DNA of 64,000 nucleotides from Athripsodes cinereus (Eukaryota > Arthropoda > Insecta > Trichoptera > Leptoceridae), in assembly GCA_947579605.1 (NCBI GenBank), contig OX388321.1, positions 11,063,427 to 11,127,426 of the forward strand, in the 5' to 3' direction. Position numbers and translations under genes: made by a program. Positions 1 through 11,548 of this stretch are shown here, one piece after another; the first letter of the stretch is position 1; each line of letters begins with the position of its first letter. Below the pieces are notes generated by a model that saw only the letters and a program-made list of their open reading frames with translations, made no database searches and was not told the origin of the DNA.

Positions 1-1978
1 TCTGTATCTATTAAAATAAGTAATTTTAATGATAATCTACTAATGTTCTATGTCATACATTATATTCATTTTCATATAAATATTTAAACCTAAGTACGGT
101 CATCAGAGAGCGGTCCGCTTATTTTAATTATGTACCTCAATTTGTTGATGTCAAGTGTACACATGTCTTCTTTTATAACATTGTTCATATACATGATTCA
201 TCATACTACTTGTATAGTTTATATGTACATATTTTATATGGGAGTCGATCAATCTTTGCCAAGATGTGTCCTTCTGTATGAATTTGTTCCACATAATTGG
301 GCCTTTTAGTTTTATAACCATCACGTTGCAAAGTTTCTCTACTTACATATTTTTATTAATTTATTTTATTTTTCATTTTTATATTATTACAAAATACTCT
401 CAATTTACTCTTTATTTTATCTTAATATACCAAACTGTGATGGAAAAAAATAGCTGGTAAAATGTGTAAAGTAAAAGTCAAATTCAATTTTTTTTTATTT
501 TTGTTACAATAATTTACAATTGTTTCGTTTCTTACTAAGACATTATTAATTCTTGATATTGATAACGTCTTAGTAAGAGACGAAACAATTGTATACTTGT
601 TAATAAAAAAAGTTGGTATTTATGAAAAAGTTTAGTATAATAATTTATTTTTATGCAATCTTAATTCGAAAGAAATGCTTTTATTTGTGTGATATCAAAA
701 GTTCGCATTGGTTTATTATGTTAAAAAACAAATTAAAATAAATTTAATTTTTAAGTTCACATTTCATTTGAATAGTTTATTCAAACGTGTACTTAAAATA
801 TTCGTACCTAGAATAGTTCTAGTAACGTAGTGAACGCTGAATAAACACAAAATGTATTTTAGTTCTTGTCCTTCCCAAAGACCAAGAACTTTAACTAGAT
901 AAGTTGTGCTTAGATATACTAGTATCTTTAAGTTGTCTATGGTAGCGAAGCTTTCCAGACTGCGTACTGTACGATAATACCTTTTAAACTTAAAGAAAAA
1001 CCAAGAAAATAAATTCTTGAAAGAAGACTGAAAAATCCTCACATAAATATTTTAAACCGTTTGTTAATACCTATGTGTGTTTGTTTATAATATGTTCTCT
1101 TTGTACATCCATCATACAGAGGGCATGGGAGTAATTTTACATTTGTGAGTCGTGAAATTGATACATGCATTCGTGTCATTACTACGTAAGAGGCATTGTT
1201 CCTATAAATAATAGGTGTTAACTATGATGTGGCTTAAAGTTCTACCAGATAAACTGTGAGATATAAGGGTCACTTTTTTTCTGAGTTTTGGTGCTTAAAT
1301 TCATGATAAGTGTAGAAACTATACATAAAACGATGCTTATTATTGCTATCATGAATATTAATTTAAAAGAATCTATTTATTTGAAATTTGTTTTTCAAAT
1401 ATATAATTATTTTTCGTGTGAAGCTGGGTTGTAAGTAAGCTTTTTTTCTATTTTATTATTTTTATATTCAAAAAGGAGATAGATAAACAAGAAGTAACGA
1501 GTAAAAAGACTTGAATCAGTACGACTATTTGAAGAGTTTGTTTTTTTTCTCTGTTTTTAAGTCGCTATGATAAAAACCACCTCAACGCAAATTTTACAAA
1601 ATATTCGCTCATTTCATAGGTAAATTGTGTAAAAAGTTTCATAAGTCATTATCATAATTTTCAAATCAGAGAAAAAATTATATTTGTCGAAAAAGGTTCA
1701 AAAATATGAAGAAAAAATACAGGTTGTTTACACGGACTTGCACGGGCAAACGGAACATTTTTTATTAGGGCTTCTAATTTGCCAAGAATAACCCGTAATA
1801 TTAATTGAAAATTAGTGTTTTAAATACATGTACACATATTATGTAAGTTAAATATACCATTATATAAATCACATTTAGTCGATTGAATGTAAAGATCCAG
1901 CTTTTTTGGAGGGTGGATAAATTTTTAGTAGTCTGTATTTAATGAAGCTGCTAGATTGATCTAAAATGCCAACAAAAT
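1..1978. other. AT-rich non-coding stretch, probably intron
   Basis: I see no supported gene here. The stretch is AT-rich with many homopolymer T and A runs. A 92-codon open frame on the minus strand (764-1042) has no recognisable domain. The only clear structure is the inverted repeat at 516-592. If the exon at 3773 belongs to a gene entering from the left, this is part of its upstream intron; that placement is an inference. Confidence 0.5.
516..592. repeat. 26-bp inverted repeat (hairpin)
   Basis: Arms 516-541 and 567-592 are reverse complements apart from one mismatch; each carries acaattgtttcgt and ttactaagac. The loop is 25 nt. Weaker inverted similarity extends outward (T-rich left flank against A-rich right flank), so this may be the core of a small foldback element or MITE. 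No target-site duplication could be fixed. Confidence 0.75.
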
Positions 1979-2428
1979 TTGTCAAATAACTCCTCTTCTA
2001 AAAGATCTTCACTGGCATACAGTCAAAGAAATATTAGAGTTCAAAACCATATTGACTATGTTCAAGGCACTACATGGTATGGCACCGATGTACATCTCGG
2101 AGTTCTGTTCTGCATTTCTGAGGAGGCAACGGAAAGGCAAAAATCATTAAATTTTGCTGACACAGACTCTATCAATAAACTTGTGGTTCCACGTAGAGGG
2201 GGTTTGGCTAACTATGTTGACCGTGCCTTTTGTGTGGCTGGTCCGTTGCTGTGGAATACATTTTTTTATGATTTACGAACTCTGGAGAGTGTGGAGGTGT
2301 TCATGGCAAAGTTAAAAACCTTTTTGTTCAGGAGATGTTATGATTTTTCAATGAGCCCTTGCAGAGGTTTTCCACCAAACGGCGCGTCTTAAAAAAGTTG
2401 TCTAGTTTTTATTATTATTATTTGAGAA
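1979..2428 (+). mobile_element. CR1/L2-type LINE 3' fragment (family E)
   Basis: The frame 1979-2392 and its neighbours carry the usual C-terminal end of CR1/L2-like reverse-transcriptase ORFs: a DRAF-x-VAGPLLWN motif, then a Leu/Val-rich helix and KLKTFLFRR. The N-terminal part is frameshifted. After the stop comes a short 3' tip with ccaaacggcgc and a (TTATTA)-type tail at about 2410-2425. The same tip recurs at 29226, 54614 and 61560. It is a 5'-truncated dead copy; the exact 5' edge is not visible. Confidence 0.75.
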
Positions 2429-2924
2429 ATTTTAGATTTTGTTTCATCAACAGTAATGGAGGAGAGAAAATGCCCATTTTCGATGCTATTTTTTTACATT
2501 ACACATTTTTACTGTTTTTTAATGATAACGTATTATTTCTTTACTATTACAGTGATGCATTTACTGGTATCTTTGTTTATGAGAAAAAGAGTAACGGGAG
2601 TAGATTGAGAGATACAAGCAAATACGACATCGCTCTGGAAATGTCCCAAGTACATAGACAAACAGTAAAGTATACGTTTTTCTAAAAGGACAACTCTATA
2701 AATGCGTTCCCTGGAGTCCACACAAAATGAAGTAAGAAATTCTATTTAACCTCCAAGATAAACAAATAGAGACAAAAATATATTGGATATAGGTACCTAA
2801 TACAAGAAGGTATCTGCCTGCTTACTCGATAGGGTTTCGGATTTTTTTTTTAACAAACCCAAATTCATTTTAATTAATGAGTTTATAATAACTAGTAACG
2901 TTATGAGGAAAACTATTCATCATA

Positions 2925-3155
2925 GACACCATCACGGCATATTTCATAAATGAGGCAGCCAGCAGACCAATTAAATGCAACAAACATTCAAGTGGCATGT
3001 GAGTAGCTTGCCTCATCGCTGAATTATATATGTTAATTGTCTAATGAGTGAGGTTTTACGAAAACATGGCTTTTGCGTGGCACTTGAAAACTTACGGAAA
3101 AGAGTGGTAGACGTAATCTTTTCCGGGTCTCCACGGGGTAAAACTATTCGTATAA
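2925..3155 (-). mobile_element. SINE-like family S, near full length
   Basis: The 3' end (cacggcatatttcataaatg, left side) and 5' end (tccacggggtaaaac, right side) match the copy at 17717-17977, with many substitutions and small indels between. The consensus order on the minus strand is: head with cccgtggagaccc, a cttttccgtaagttttc-type block, a central block ending in gcgatgaggc, and a 3' block with ctggctgcc. It is an old copy. Confidence 0.7.
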
Positions 3156-3772
3156 TAATTTCAATTGCAATACAGCAATAAACACATCCTTTTTACTTTT
3201 CTCAAAGGTTATTGAATCCCTAATTGTCTTCATTATTTGTAATATATATAATTATACTTATTCCCTATATGAATGGCATACAAGTCGTAATAATATGACT
3301 TATAATGAGAAGCAACAGGTAGAAACTTAATGTTCTAAGATATGATAACGTTACATAGTACAACTATACAAATAAACAGAGAGAATGTCTTTGTAATTAT
3401 TATATCTGATTTTATCATTCAATATTTTAACTAAAACTTTCTTCATGAATAGTAGAACTTTAATAATAGTTAATGAATATTGTGAAATAAAACAAAGATA
3501 CATCAGTAAATCATTTGAATTTGTATTATAAAATGAATGCATTATAAAAGATTGGAAAGCTAAAAAATATTTTTTTAAAAGGCCAACTAACCAATTATAA
3601 TGACCATCCAAAACTGATGCCTAGTACTCAAGTATATGAACAAAAAGGCTGTACAATAAAAAAAGGTCATAGCTCCATAATATGTGACTGAAATCCTCAA
3701 TATTTTCAACGTGCTGTATTAACAATAATAGCCAAAATATAAATTTAATGTGTATTTTTATTTCCTTCACAG

Positions 3773-3986
3773 TTATATCGGCCACTCTGATTTCCTCCAC
3801 GCCCAATAAACCACACCACAGGAAGCGTTCCAACAGGAAGGGAAGGGAATCGGAAAACGCTGGTTCTTCCACATCCGACCATGCGTCATACACCCAAGTC
3901 ACGGTCTCCTGCCTTCAGACAGAAGAAACAGTTACTCCATCATCAGGTGCCGTCATCACATCCAATACAACAACGGAAATGAAAAG
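3773..3986 (+). CDS. Internal coding exon of an unidentified host gene
   Basis: A pyrimidine-rich acceptor (tttccttcacag) ends at 3772 and a donor (AAAAG then gtatga) begins at 3987. Between them one frame stays open for 71 codons, in sequence clearly richer in G and C than its flanks. The exon begins with the last two bases of a codon and ends with two bases of the next. The peptide has a basic cluster (KPHHRKRSNRKGRE) near its start that could be a nuclear signal or a juxtamembrane stretch, then a Ser/Thr-rich low-complexity region with no domain I can name. Its end phase fits the exon at 54817 exactly: two bases plus one complete an Arg codon. The upstream exon must end in phase 1 and lies outside the window or was not found. 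The exon call is by eye, without transcript support. Confidence 0.65.
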
Positions 3987-4511
3987 GTATGAAATAATGA
4001 TCATATCAATAGAATTGATTTTATTTTTCTTTGCTATCGACAGATCTTTGGAAAAAAATATAACGAATGAAAAGATATCTCATATTTCAAATTGATAAAT
4101 ATACCTTTCAAATGTTTACCGAAAAGTCGATAAAATATTATTGTAATACGAGTTTGTCAAAAAATTGTAAACGATATTTTTACGAACTGTTACATTCATT
4201 GTTTCGACTATTACGTAGGTACGTATTGTATTATTATATCATGTCGATATTGTGCTTCGTTTGACATTGGAACATCTTTATACTTTTATGCTTATTCGTG
4301 TTGTAATTATTATAGTCATTAGTCCGATGGTAAAGTCTTGGGGTTTAGATTGAGCTATTTCGGGTTCGTATATTTCGTTGCCAACATATTCCATTTTACG
4401 ACATTTTAAACCAAGATTCTCCTTTTTATACAAAAATATAGATGAAATACCCGCATTATTTAAAGTATCTAATCTAGTATTAAAAACTTAAGATATTCAT
4501 TAATTTTCCAC

Positions 4512-4705
4512 AAGTAAGGCAGGCAGTGGACTCACGGCATATAATAAACATACAAATTGTCGTCTCTTTGTCAATAAAATTTAAGACATTCAGAATGGGT
4601 GGCCTACTTCATCGCTGAACTGAAAATGTTACATTTCTTAAAATGATATTTTACAAATAAATGTCTTTTTCAAATGCGTCGAAAGAACTTACAGAAAAGA
4701 GTTTA
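4512..4705 (-). mobile_element. Degenerate SINE-like family S copy
   Basis: Recognisable pieces in order: ctcacggcatataataaac, gtcgtctctttgtcaata, a central atttaagacattcagaatg and ggcctacttcatcgctgaa, then gaaagaacttacagaaaag. The 3' end has lost the conserved taccccacttg block. An old, internally deleted copy. Confidence 0.6.
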
Positions 4706-6443
4706 CAGACAGCATTTAAAATCATTTCCATACAACATTACGATTGAAACTAGCCTTCTGATAATCATATAATTATCAACGATTTTCTTTTAGAAATGAA
4801 TACACATACTTAAATATCTCCGCAGTTTCAATATAAGATCTTGTGAAATGTAAAGAAGAATAGTTGTCATTTTTGTTAACTTATTTTCTCATATTATAAA
4901 TTAGATCAAAATAGTAGTATGAAGCCTTTATTTTGTTTTAGTTACTAAGATACTGTCGAGAAATATATATCCCCGCCTATGTCGTGTAATATTTATGTAT
5001 TGTAATCTTGTCAACATCATGTTATTAAAATGATAAACTATTTTTCTTATGTTGCTCCAAGGACGTAAATAACAACGTAACACTCACATAAATATATGAA
5101 ACCGTTCGTAGATATATTAATAAGTTTACTTATTTCATCAATGCAAAGGTAAAAATTACATATCCTGTACAAATTTATCTTTAAAGCACGTGTCTTTAAA
5201 AAACATTACACATATCTTATTGATAGACAAAGATAAGTAGGTTTTATAAAGTTTTAATGAGCCTTTCAATTTTGTTTTAGAAAAATATTATTTCCTTTTC
5301 GATATATTGAATTAATACCAAAAATAAGATAAAAAATTGGATATTTTAACCTTGATAAGTACCTATATCTTATGAAAAGTTTTTGTGTTTTATTTAATTT
5401 CAAGTGGTTATAATATTTCAAAATGAAAGGCATTTATTTTTACATGAAATATTTTTATTTTCATTGATTTTTTAAATTTATGCAAGTATTCTCTTTATTC
5501 CACATCAAAAACAAGAAATTTTGCACATAAATATATCAACGTACAGAAGACGAGTTTATCGCAGTGGTGCAATTTCTTCCAACTAACACATGTAAATTTA
5601 ACTATGAACTTGTAAGAAAGGAAGATATGAGGTACAAGGGAGAAGAATAGTTAGGAAAAGGGATTTGAAAACAGACATCAAATTTTGAGTGATAAAGAAT
5701 TGATCCTCGACCGCCCACTTGAAGGCGTGAAGAGTGAGAAGCAATTTTATTCTGAATGTGTTAATTTGCTGATTTTTGTCTAAACCATGCCGGGTGTAAA
5801 GTTAGTACTATAATATTTTCCCCATTTCCCCTCGCAATTTATCAGCATGGTATCATTTTACTTCCTCCCTATCTAGTTAAGGATATGAAATAATACTGTA
5901 TTATTTTAATATCCAGTTTCGTTGGTGTTGCCACAAGGAAAAATCACATCTCCTGACAAATTATAGTATCATATTCCAATGCAAACAGGGTTATATAGAA
6001 GGTTCCAAATTGCCTTTTTTACCGGAAATTTAAATACTCAAAAAATATTATGTGAAACGTTCTGACACTATTTTCTTAAGTGTTTCCATCTTATTAAAGA
6101 ATTCTATTGAACAATAGTATGTATGTCGTACGTTTTTAAGGATTTTTAAATAAAATATCTTAATTAAAGCTTTTACATCACTTATAACGTACAAAGATCA
6201 GTATACTTTTTAAAACATCCATCTCTGCTTCTTTCTTGTAATCGAACAATCAGTAGAATCAGTTTTATTTATTCTTAACTTCAAAAAAACAAAATAAAAA
6301 TATAGAATTGGATTATAATTGGATTATCACATTGTGATACTCATTTAATTTATCTACATTTTTCATACAAGAGAAATGACTTAATGGTATGCGAAAACCT
6401 TATACTTACCTATTTCATTTTCAGGCAAAAAAATATGACCATT
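4706..6443. other. Non-coding intron stretch
   Basis: AT-rich, with no supported coding frame. One short Jockey-like LINE tail (family H) lies at about 5540-5585: gacgagtttatcgcagtggt then cttccaactaac, minus orientation. Nothing else stands out. Confidence 0.5.
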
Positions 6444-6451
6444 CTTTGTAC

Positions 6452-7118
6452 GATTACATGAAAATTCTTCGAAATACAATTGTTCGAATTCACAATTGTT
6501 CGAAAAAATAATTATTCGAATTAACAAATCTTCGAATAACATTTGTTCGACTATCAATTATTCGAATTACAGTTAATGGAAAGTGAATTGTTCGACTAAC
6601 ATTTGTTAGAAAATCCTATTATTCGAATTATTTTATATTAATCTAAATTCATTTTATTTTGATCTTCAGAAGCAGGTCATATTGACGCAATTAGGTATAT
6701 TACGTTTCATATAAAACTCCAGCCATACCTCATCCAACTTTAACGTTATTTTAGTTTCTTAAGAAAATGAGGCAATTGCGTTCATACCTAATTATAAATA
6801 TATTTAAATTATTTTTCCAAACGTTTGACACTATTTAGATAAATCGATTGCAAACTGAGTCGAATTATATAATATAACTTCGCTAAGTACGTTACTTTTC
6901 GCCGAAAATAGGAGCAATATTATCTGTCTTGATAATAAAAATTCGATAAATTGTGTTTCGGATAATTGTTGCTATCAATATAACGTATAAAAATTCGAAC
7001 AATTGTGTTTTCTGATAATTGTGGATTCGAATAACTGCCATTCGAATAATTGTCATTCGAAATTTTTCGAAGAATTGTCCATTCGAATAATTGTGATTCG
7101 AATAATTTTCCTGTCACC
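6452..7118. mobile_element. hAT-like non-autonomous element with 8-bp TSD and TTCGAA-rich arms
   Basis: The 8-bp word ctttgtac flanks the element on both sides (6444-6451 and 7119-7126). The 22-bp termini are inverted repeats with about 18 of 22 matches (left begins gattacatgaaaatt, right complement ggtgacaggaaaatt). Inside each end are many near-copies of a 14-15 bp word of the type caattattcgaat, in opposite net orientation in the two arms; the middle is plain AT-rich. No transposase is present. The 8-bp duplication points to the hAT superfamily, although the tip does not begin CAG. Confidence 0.8.
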
Positions 7119-7126
7119 CTTTGTAC

Positions 7127-7534
7127 AACCCTACGCGTTTTCCTTATAAGCCATCTAACAATATTTGTTACGAACGTTAATATTTCAGAGATGAAAGTTT
7201 TTGATAATTTCAATAATGTAAATATAAATACTTAGTAATAGTCTCAGCTGTTTGTTCCAATGGAAAATGTAACCAGATTCATTAATGTATTAAAATATTT
7301 GTTTTCATATAAAAAAATGTAATACCTACTCAAAATAAATTGAAACAATTAACGACTCTTTCAGTAATGAAGAGAAAAATATATTTTTCAAATCAGTGTA
7401 ATTTTGTGCAATGTCTTCTTTACTCTAAATGCCTTGAGTTTTTATCATTGATACTATAATCCAAAATAGTTCGACTTTCTTGAAATTTGGGTAATAAGAA
7501 CCAACGTAAAAACAACAATCACTTTGCGTTTCAA
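7127..7534. other. Non-coding intron stretch
   Basis: AT-rich sequence between the hAT-like element and the tRNA-SINE; I see no coding frame or repeat here. Confidence 0.4.
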
Positions 7535-7645
7535 AAAGATCTATCTTGGTTTTTGTTAAACACCCAAAAACAACTTTATACACTTAAAGATTGTGTCAAA
7601 AAAGGGAAGTTTGCTAGCACCCGGAATCGAACCGTGCATCTCTTA
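7535..7645 (-). mobile_element. tRNA-derived SINE, minus strand
   Basis: Read on the minus strand there is a perfect pol III B box (ggttcgattcc, complement of ggaatcgaacc at about 7623) followed by a shared body (cacttaaag, ttgtttttgggtg) and a 3' end with accaagatagatc. The body matches copies at 14336, 15128 and 31890. The A-box half (right side) is degraded. Confidence 0.65.
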
Positions 7646-8345
7646 ATCAATTATTGGACATACCTAAAGTTAAAAAAGTAAAATATAACTCACCTGGTAC
7701 CATTTTTGTCGCAATAGAAACACACAAATTAAAAGTCGATGTTTATTGAAGTAAATTTTATTTTTGATGTGTAAACTTTTTCTATAAGTTATTCAATGTC
7801 ATTTTAAAGATTAGTATTCATAAAACATCAAGTATAAGGTGTGTAACATCCACAATTCAGCGATAAGGCGGTGAGGTAGATTAGACGGCAAAAAATGATC
7901 GCGTTTGGAGCACATCGAATTGAAAATTTTGTAAGAAGTATTGGTTTTTGTAGTTTATATAGAAATCAGTAAAATACTCTGCCATGTCTTATATAATAAA
8001 TTTATCCTACGATATTTATAAATTAATTCTAGCTAAGCCATGTTGAAATAAATTAAATATTTTCTTAATAATAATATGTTTCGTTATATCGGGTACCCTG
8101 CTATAATATTGGAGTACCTATAGGAGAATTTAATAATACTTAAGTAACGCTTATTATTCCCAAAGCGTGTGAGTGATTTATACACCCGTAATTATTATGA
8201 AACAAAAGGGTTATATAAATTATAATGAATCCCTTGCCCTTTGTAAACAGTCACTGCTATTCCCTGTTAATTTGGCGGCAGTGATATTGATACTGTAAAA
8301 AACAGTAACGAAACATTGATATTAAAACAATAACGATACATTTTT

Positions 8346-8545
8346 ACTACTATACCATCACGGCATAACCTACAAATGGGGTAGCCAGCAGACCAGCTGC
8401 ATATAATAAACAATCAAGCTGTTCTCTCCGTGCCAATATAAAATCAAGAAATTCAGAATGGGTGGCAAACCTCATCGCCGAATTTAAGATGAAAAATGTC
8501 TTAATTTTTACGAACACCTGCCTTTTACAGGACACCCAAAAACTT
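8346..8545 (-). mobile_element. SINE-like family S copy
   Basis: Clear match to the 17717-17977 copy from taccatcacggcataacc through cagaccagctgc, the central ttcagaatgggtggcaaacc, to ctgccttttacaggacac. Its 61-codon minus-strand frame is open by chance; the same frame is seen at 17736-17921 and has no known domain. Confidence 0.75.
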
Positions 8546-8559
8546 ATGTATGGTTTAAT

Positions 8560-9715
8560 AATTCTTTTTCAACAGATTGTTACTTTGGTTTAAGATAAAT
8601 ATTGTCTTGAAATGTATACTTACTCTCTTGTTAGCGAAGAAACACTGTCTGGTGAAATGAAGATTTCTTATGAAGATCTTCACCATTCAGTATTTCAACT
8701 TTTTTAGTTTTTTCATTGTTGACATCGGTGTTCTAACTGTCAACGTTTGTACGATTCTGTGACTCGACTAACGAAGAAAAATGAAGAATGAATTCCTTAT
8801 AAAAACAAAAAAGTAATAATTCAACTTTCGCAATCAGTTGTCCATAACCAATATCGCATTCCAACTAACAACTCCTTTTTATAGATTTGTAAACACGCCG
8901 ATATACTTGTAATATCCGCAAACTTCATTCGTCAAATATTGTTGTTTCACAACTACGTGTGTACGAGTTATTATTTTGCTCAAATATGAAAAATTTCTAC
9001 GCAAACATATGATTTTACAAGGACATAAAAAGAAGGTAAAAAATAACAACTCAAACTTTTCTCAAACAAATAATATTTTCATGAAGAAATTAATGAGATA
9101 AATAAAAAGTCTTTCAAATAAGAACCGAAAATAATATGATATGTAAATACTTCAACGTTAAAAAATTAAAGTGTTCCTTTTAAAATGTCAAAGTTATTTT
9201 AATTCACGCTCTTAACTAACGAGCTGTGTATTTCGTTATTGTTTTGTCACTGCTCTTTACGTCGAGCCTCGAGTCATTGTGTGTGTACTAATTCAGTGTA
9301 GCTAATTTGAACACTTCATTATGAATAAACTATGGTGTGTTAAATTGAGTAATGTCTCCCCAACACAGATGTAATTTATTGAGGTACGTTCACAAAGTAA
9401 TGACAAAATAATTTCCGAATTGAAGACAAACTGCCGTTAAAAAAAATATTTTCTCAACTTTTTCTACTTATTTTTGGAACTCAATTAGCTATTAGTTTAA
9501 ATAATCGATTTTTCTCGAATAAATTCATTCATGGTAGGATGGGATTTTTTTTGTTGTTGAACATTAAACGCTTATATTATAATTCCTTTTTTGTGTATTT
9601 GTATGGCAACTCAAAAAGAAAATTGAAAAGAATGATAACTAAGTGAACATGTGTAATAAACATACGTAAAATCTCAATTTTTCTCTCCTTTTTTTCTCCT
9701 TATATCGGTGCTATT
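8560..9715. other. Non-coding intron stretch
   Basis: AT-rich sequence. No open frame with recognisable features and no repeat shared with the rest of the window was seen. Confidence 0.45.
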
Positions 9716-9719
9716 AGAA

Positions 9720-9978
9720 ACAAGGGGCAGAAATAAACTGCCTACGTTTTTCGCTACTCGAGTCACCACTTTTCACGATAACTAACGCTCTGATTTCGTT
9801 GCCATAGGAACGATGTTCTATGAAAGAGGATTATCCAGATCATCAGAAATCTTGAGATGATCTGGATAATCCTCTTTCATATTAATGTGAAAACATTGAA
9901 AAAACAAGCTTATACATCATTGGACATTCTCAAAACATGACCCAATTAGGACCATCGTCTTTCCTGACTACTTCCATG
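9720..9978 (-). mobile_element. Degenerate LINE family A 3' end
   Basis: Matches the good copy at 25201-25939 in several blocks: ggcagaaataaactgcc, ctctgatttcgttgccatag, cattctcaaaacatgaccca and aggaccatcgtctttcctg. Substitutions and gaps break all frames. A perfect 25-bp inverted repeat (9820-9880) sits where about 45 bp of the element should be. Confidence 0.7.
9820..9880. repeat. Perfect 25-bp inverted repeat with 11-nt loop
   Basis: Arms 9820-9844 and 9856-9880 are exact reverse complements (left arm begins atgaaagaggattatccaga); loop agaaatcttga. The transcript would fold into a long perfect hairpin. Its left arm begins in sequence derived from LINE A (cf. tgtgaaagaggga at 25350). Confidence 0.9.
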
Positions 9979-9981
9979 AAT

Positions 9982-10238
9982 ATAATTCTGTACCTGAGAG
10001 CCATTAGGACTCAAGTGCTTTTTTGACAAACATGACAAATATACAAAAAAGCGGAAATAACACAACAGTCGTGAGTCTTAAGTACAGAAATGCTTAAGGT
10101 CATAAGAATTGAAGTGCGGATCACTATACTATATACAGCTTATTACTAGTAAAATGTTGAAATTTTGCGATTAAAAAATTGAATTTGAAAATGGCATTTC
10201 AGTACTTAAGACTAAATGGCTCTCAGGTACAGAATTAT
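9982..10238. mobile_element. 257-bp inverted-repeat element (MITE)
   Basis: The terminal 24 bp, ataattctgtacctgagagc plus catt, are an exact inverted repeat (9982-10005 and 10215-10238), followed inward by a weaker match (aggactcaagtgct against agtacttaagact). An internal piece at about 10073 (gagtcttaagtacagaaatg) repeats the subterminal sequence. No coding capacity. A target duplication is not evident. Confidence 0.75.
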
Positions 10239-11350
10239 TTTCTACTACTGGATTCACACAAAATTCACGTATTACCTACTCAAATCATGTCATAATGCAT
10301 CTCATTTCATGTAAATATGTATATCTGTAAATATTGAGAGTACGAAATATGCGTTAATTTATCTACGTTTTATGTATTTGTTATGAGAGTCACTAATACT
10401 TCTCTAAAGTGTCATTTTCATAATATAATAATAAACCTTCATTATATCGTTATATATTACCTCTATTAATAATCATTACTGAACCATCTCGACTGAATTA
10501 CTACGTACACTGAGCTTCTATAATGCTAGTGAGCTTCAACCAGAGTCACTATGTAAAGTACACAAACTCCTCGAAGTTGCCCGAGATAGTTGAGTGCGAA
10601 AAATCACGTTTATTGAAATTGCGTTAACTGAATAATTTTCGAAAGATTAAAAAAAACACCTATTAGTGTTTTTTGATATGAAGTTTGGTTAAATTAATAG
10701 CAACAAAATATTGAATAATTTTATATCTTCCAATCTTTCACGATTCTCTCGAAAGCAACGGGTAGAAACGAGCCTTTTTAAAGTTCTCAAATTCCATATT
10801 TCTTGAATTCTGATATCATCGTTGCGGGAACGACTTATTGTGAAAATGTCAAATAACTATTTGCGAGTATTAAGAGGAAAACATTTAGCAACGAGGTTTG
10901 CCACGCATTCTGAATGCTTTTATTTTTATTGTCAAGGATACGATAACTTGCATATTATAACATACATGCACTTAATCTACTGGCTTCTCTGCTTGTAGGA
11001 AATTCCCTGATTGCATGGATGAATTATTTCTTGTACAGATAGAAAAGATATATCTTTAAGGCGAGTTTCATGCTTTTGACATGCAATAAGTCAATGGCTA
11101 GCTCATTTTTAAGAGATGCGGTAATGATATTAATGAATCAAACCCTGTCCAACACAACATAGCAAACAGCAGTGTTACTGAATTTATATAAATAATTTGT
11201 AATTAATACATATTATTATAACAACCTAAACAATTTGTTTCAAAAATTGCCAAATCACCAAAAAGACCAATTTGAACTTCATCACAACATGTATCTAATT
11301 TTGTTATAAATCCAAATATAACCCCGAACATCCACACTGTGATTTGTATT
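10239..11350. other. Intron stretch with small repeat relics
   Basis: Two relics are visible. At about 10750-10845 a LINE A remnant (aacgggtagaaacgagcc, then ctgatatcatcgttgcggga). At about 10875-10935 a family S fragment in plus orientation (caacgaggtttgccacgcat, then ctgaatgc). The rest is AT-rich without signals. Confidence 0.5.
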
Positions 11351-11354
11351 CTTT

Positions 11355-11548
11355 AGCCCTAGATAAATCACATTTGGCGTTACGTTTTCGTTCTAATATA
11401 GACGACGTTGCGAGAAATCAAGCAATCAAATTTCGTAGCTAAAATACACAAGTATTGTTTGCAACGTCGTCTTGTTGCAACACTTTCTCTCAACGTCGTC
11501 TATATTCGAACGAAAACGTAACGCTAAATGTGTTTTGTCTACGGGCCT
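11355..11548. mobile_element. 194-bp MITE, family M1
   Basis: Long imperfect terminal inverted repeats; the strongest shared block is gcgttacgttttcgttc near each end, with gacgacgttg / caacgtcgtc further in. The ends are agccctag (left) and the complement of gggcct (right). The same terminal and subterminal sequence is found at 47869-48069, so this is a dispersed family. The 3-bp flanks are ttt and tta, an imperfect duplication. Confidence 0.75.

Noticed and set aside
764..1042. 92-codon minus-strand frame
   Set aside because: No recognised motif, low-complexity hydrophobic and aromatic content, no splice or promoter context; probably chance.
6452..7118. CRISPR-like or satellite array of TTCGAA words
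   Set aside because: Spacing is irregular, arms are inverted, and an 8-bp TSD bounds the unit; it is a transposable element.
8350..8535. Conserved 61-codon frame (also at 17736-17921) as a possible gene
   Set aside because: It lies entirely inside family S repeats, and other copies break it freely; similarity reflects the repeat, not protein selection.
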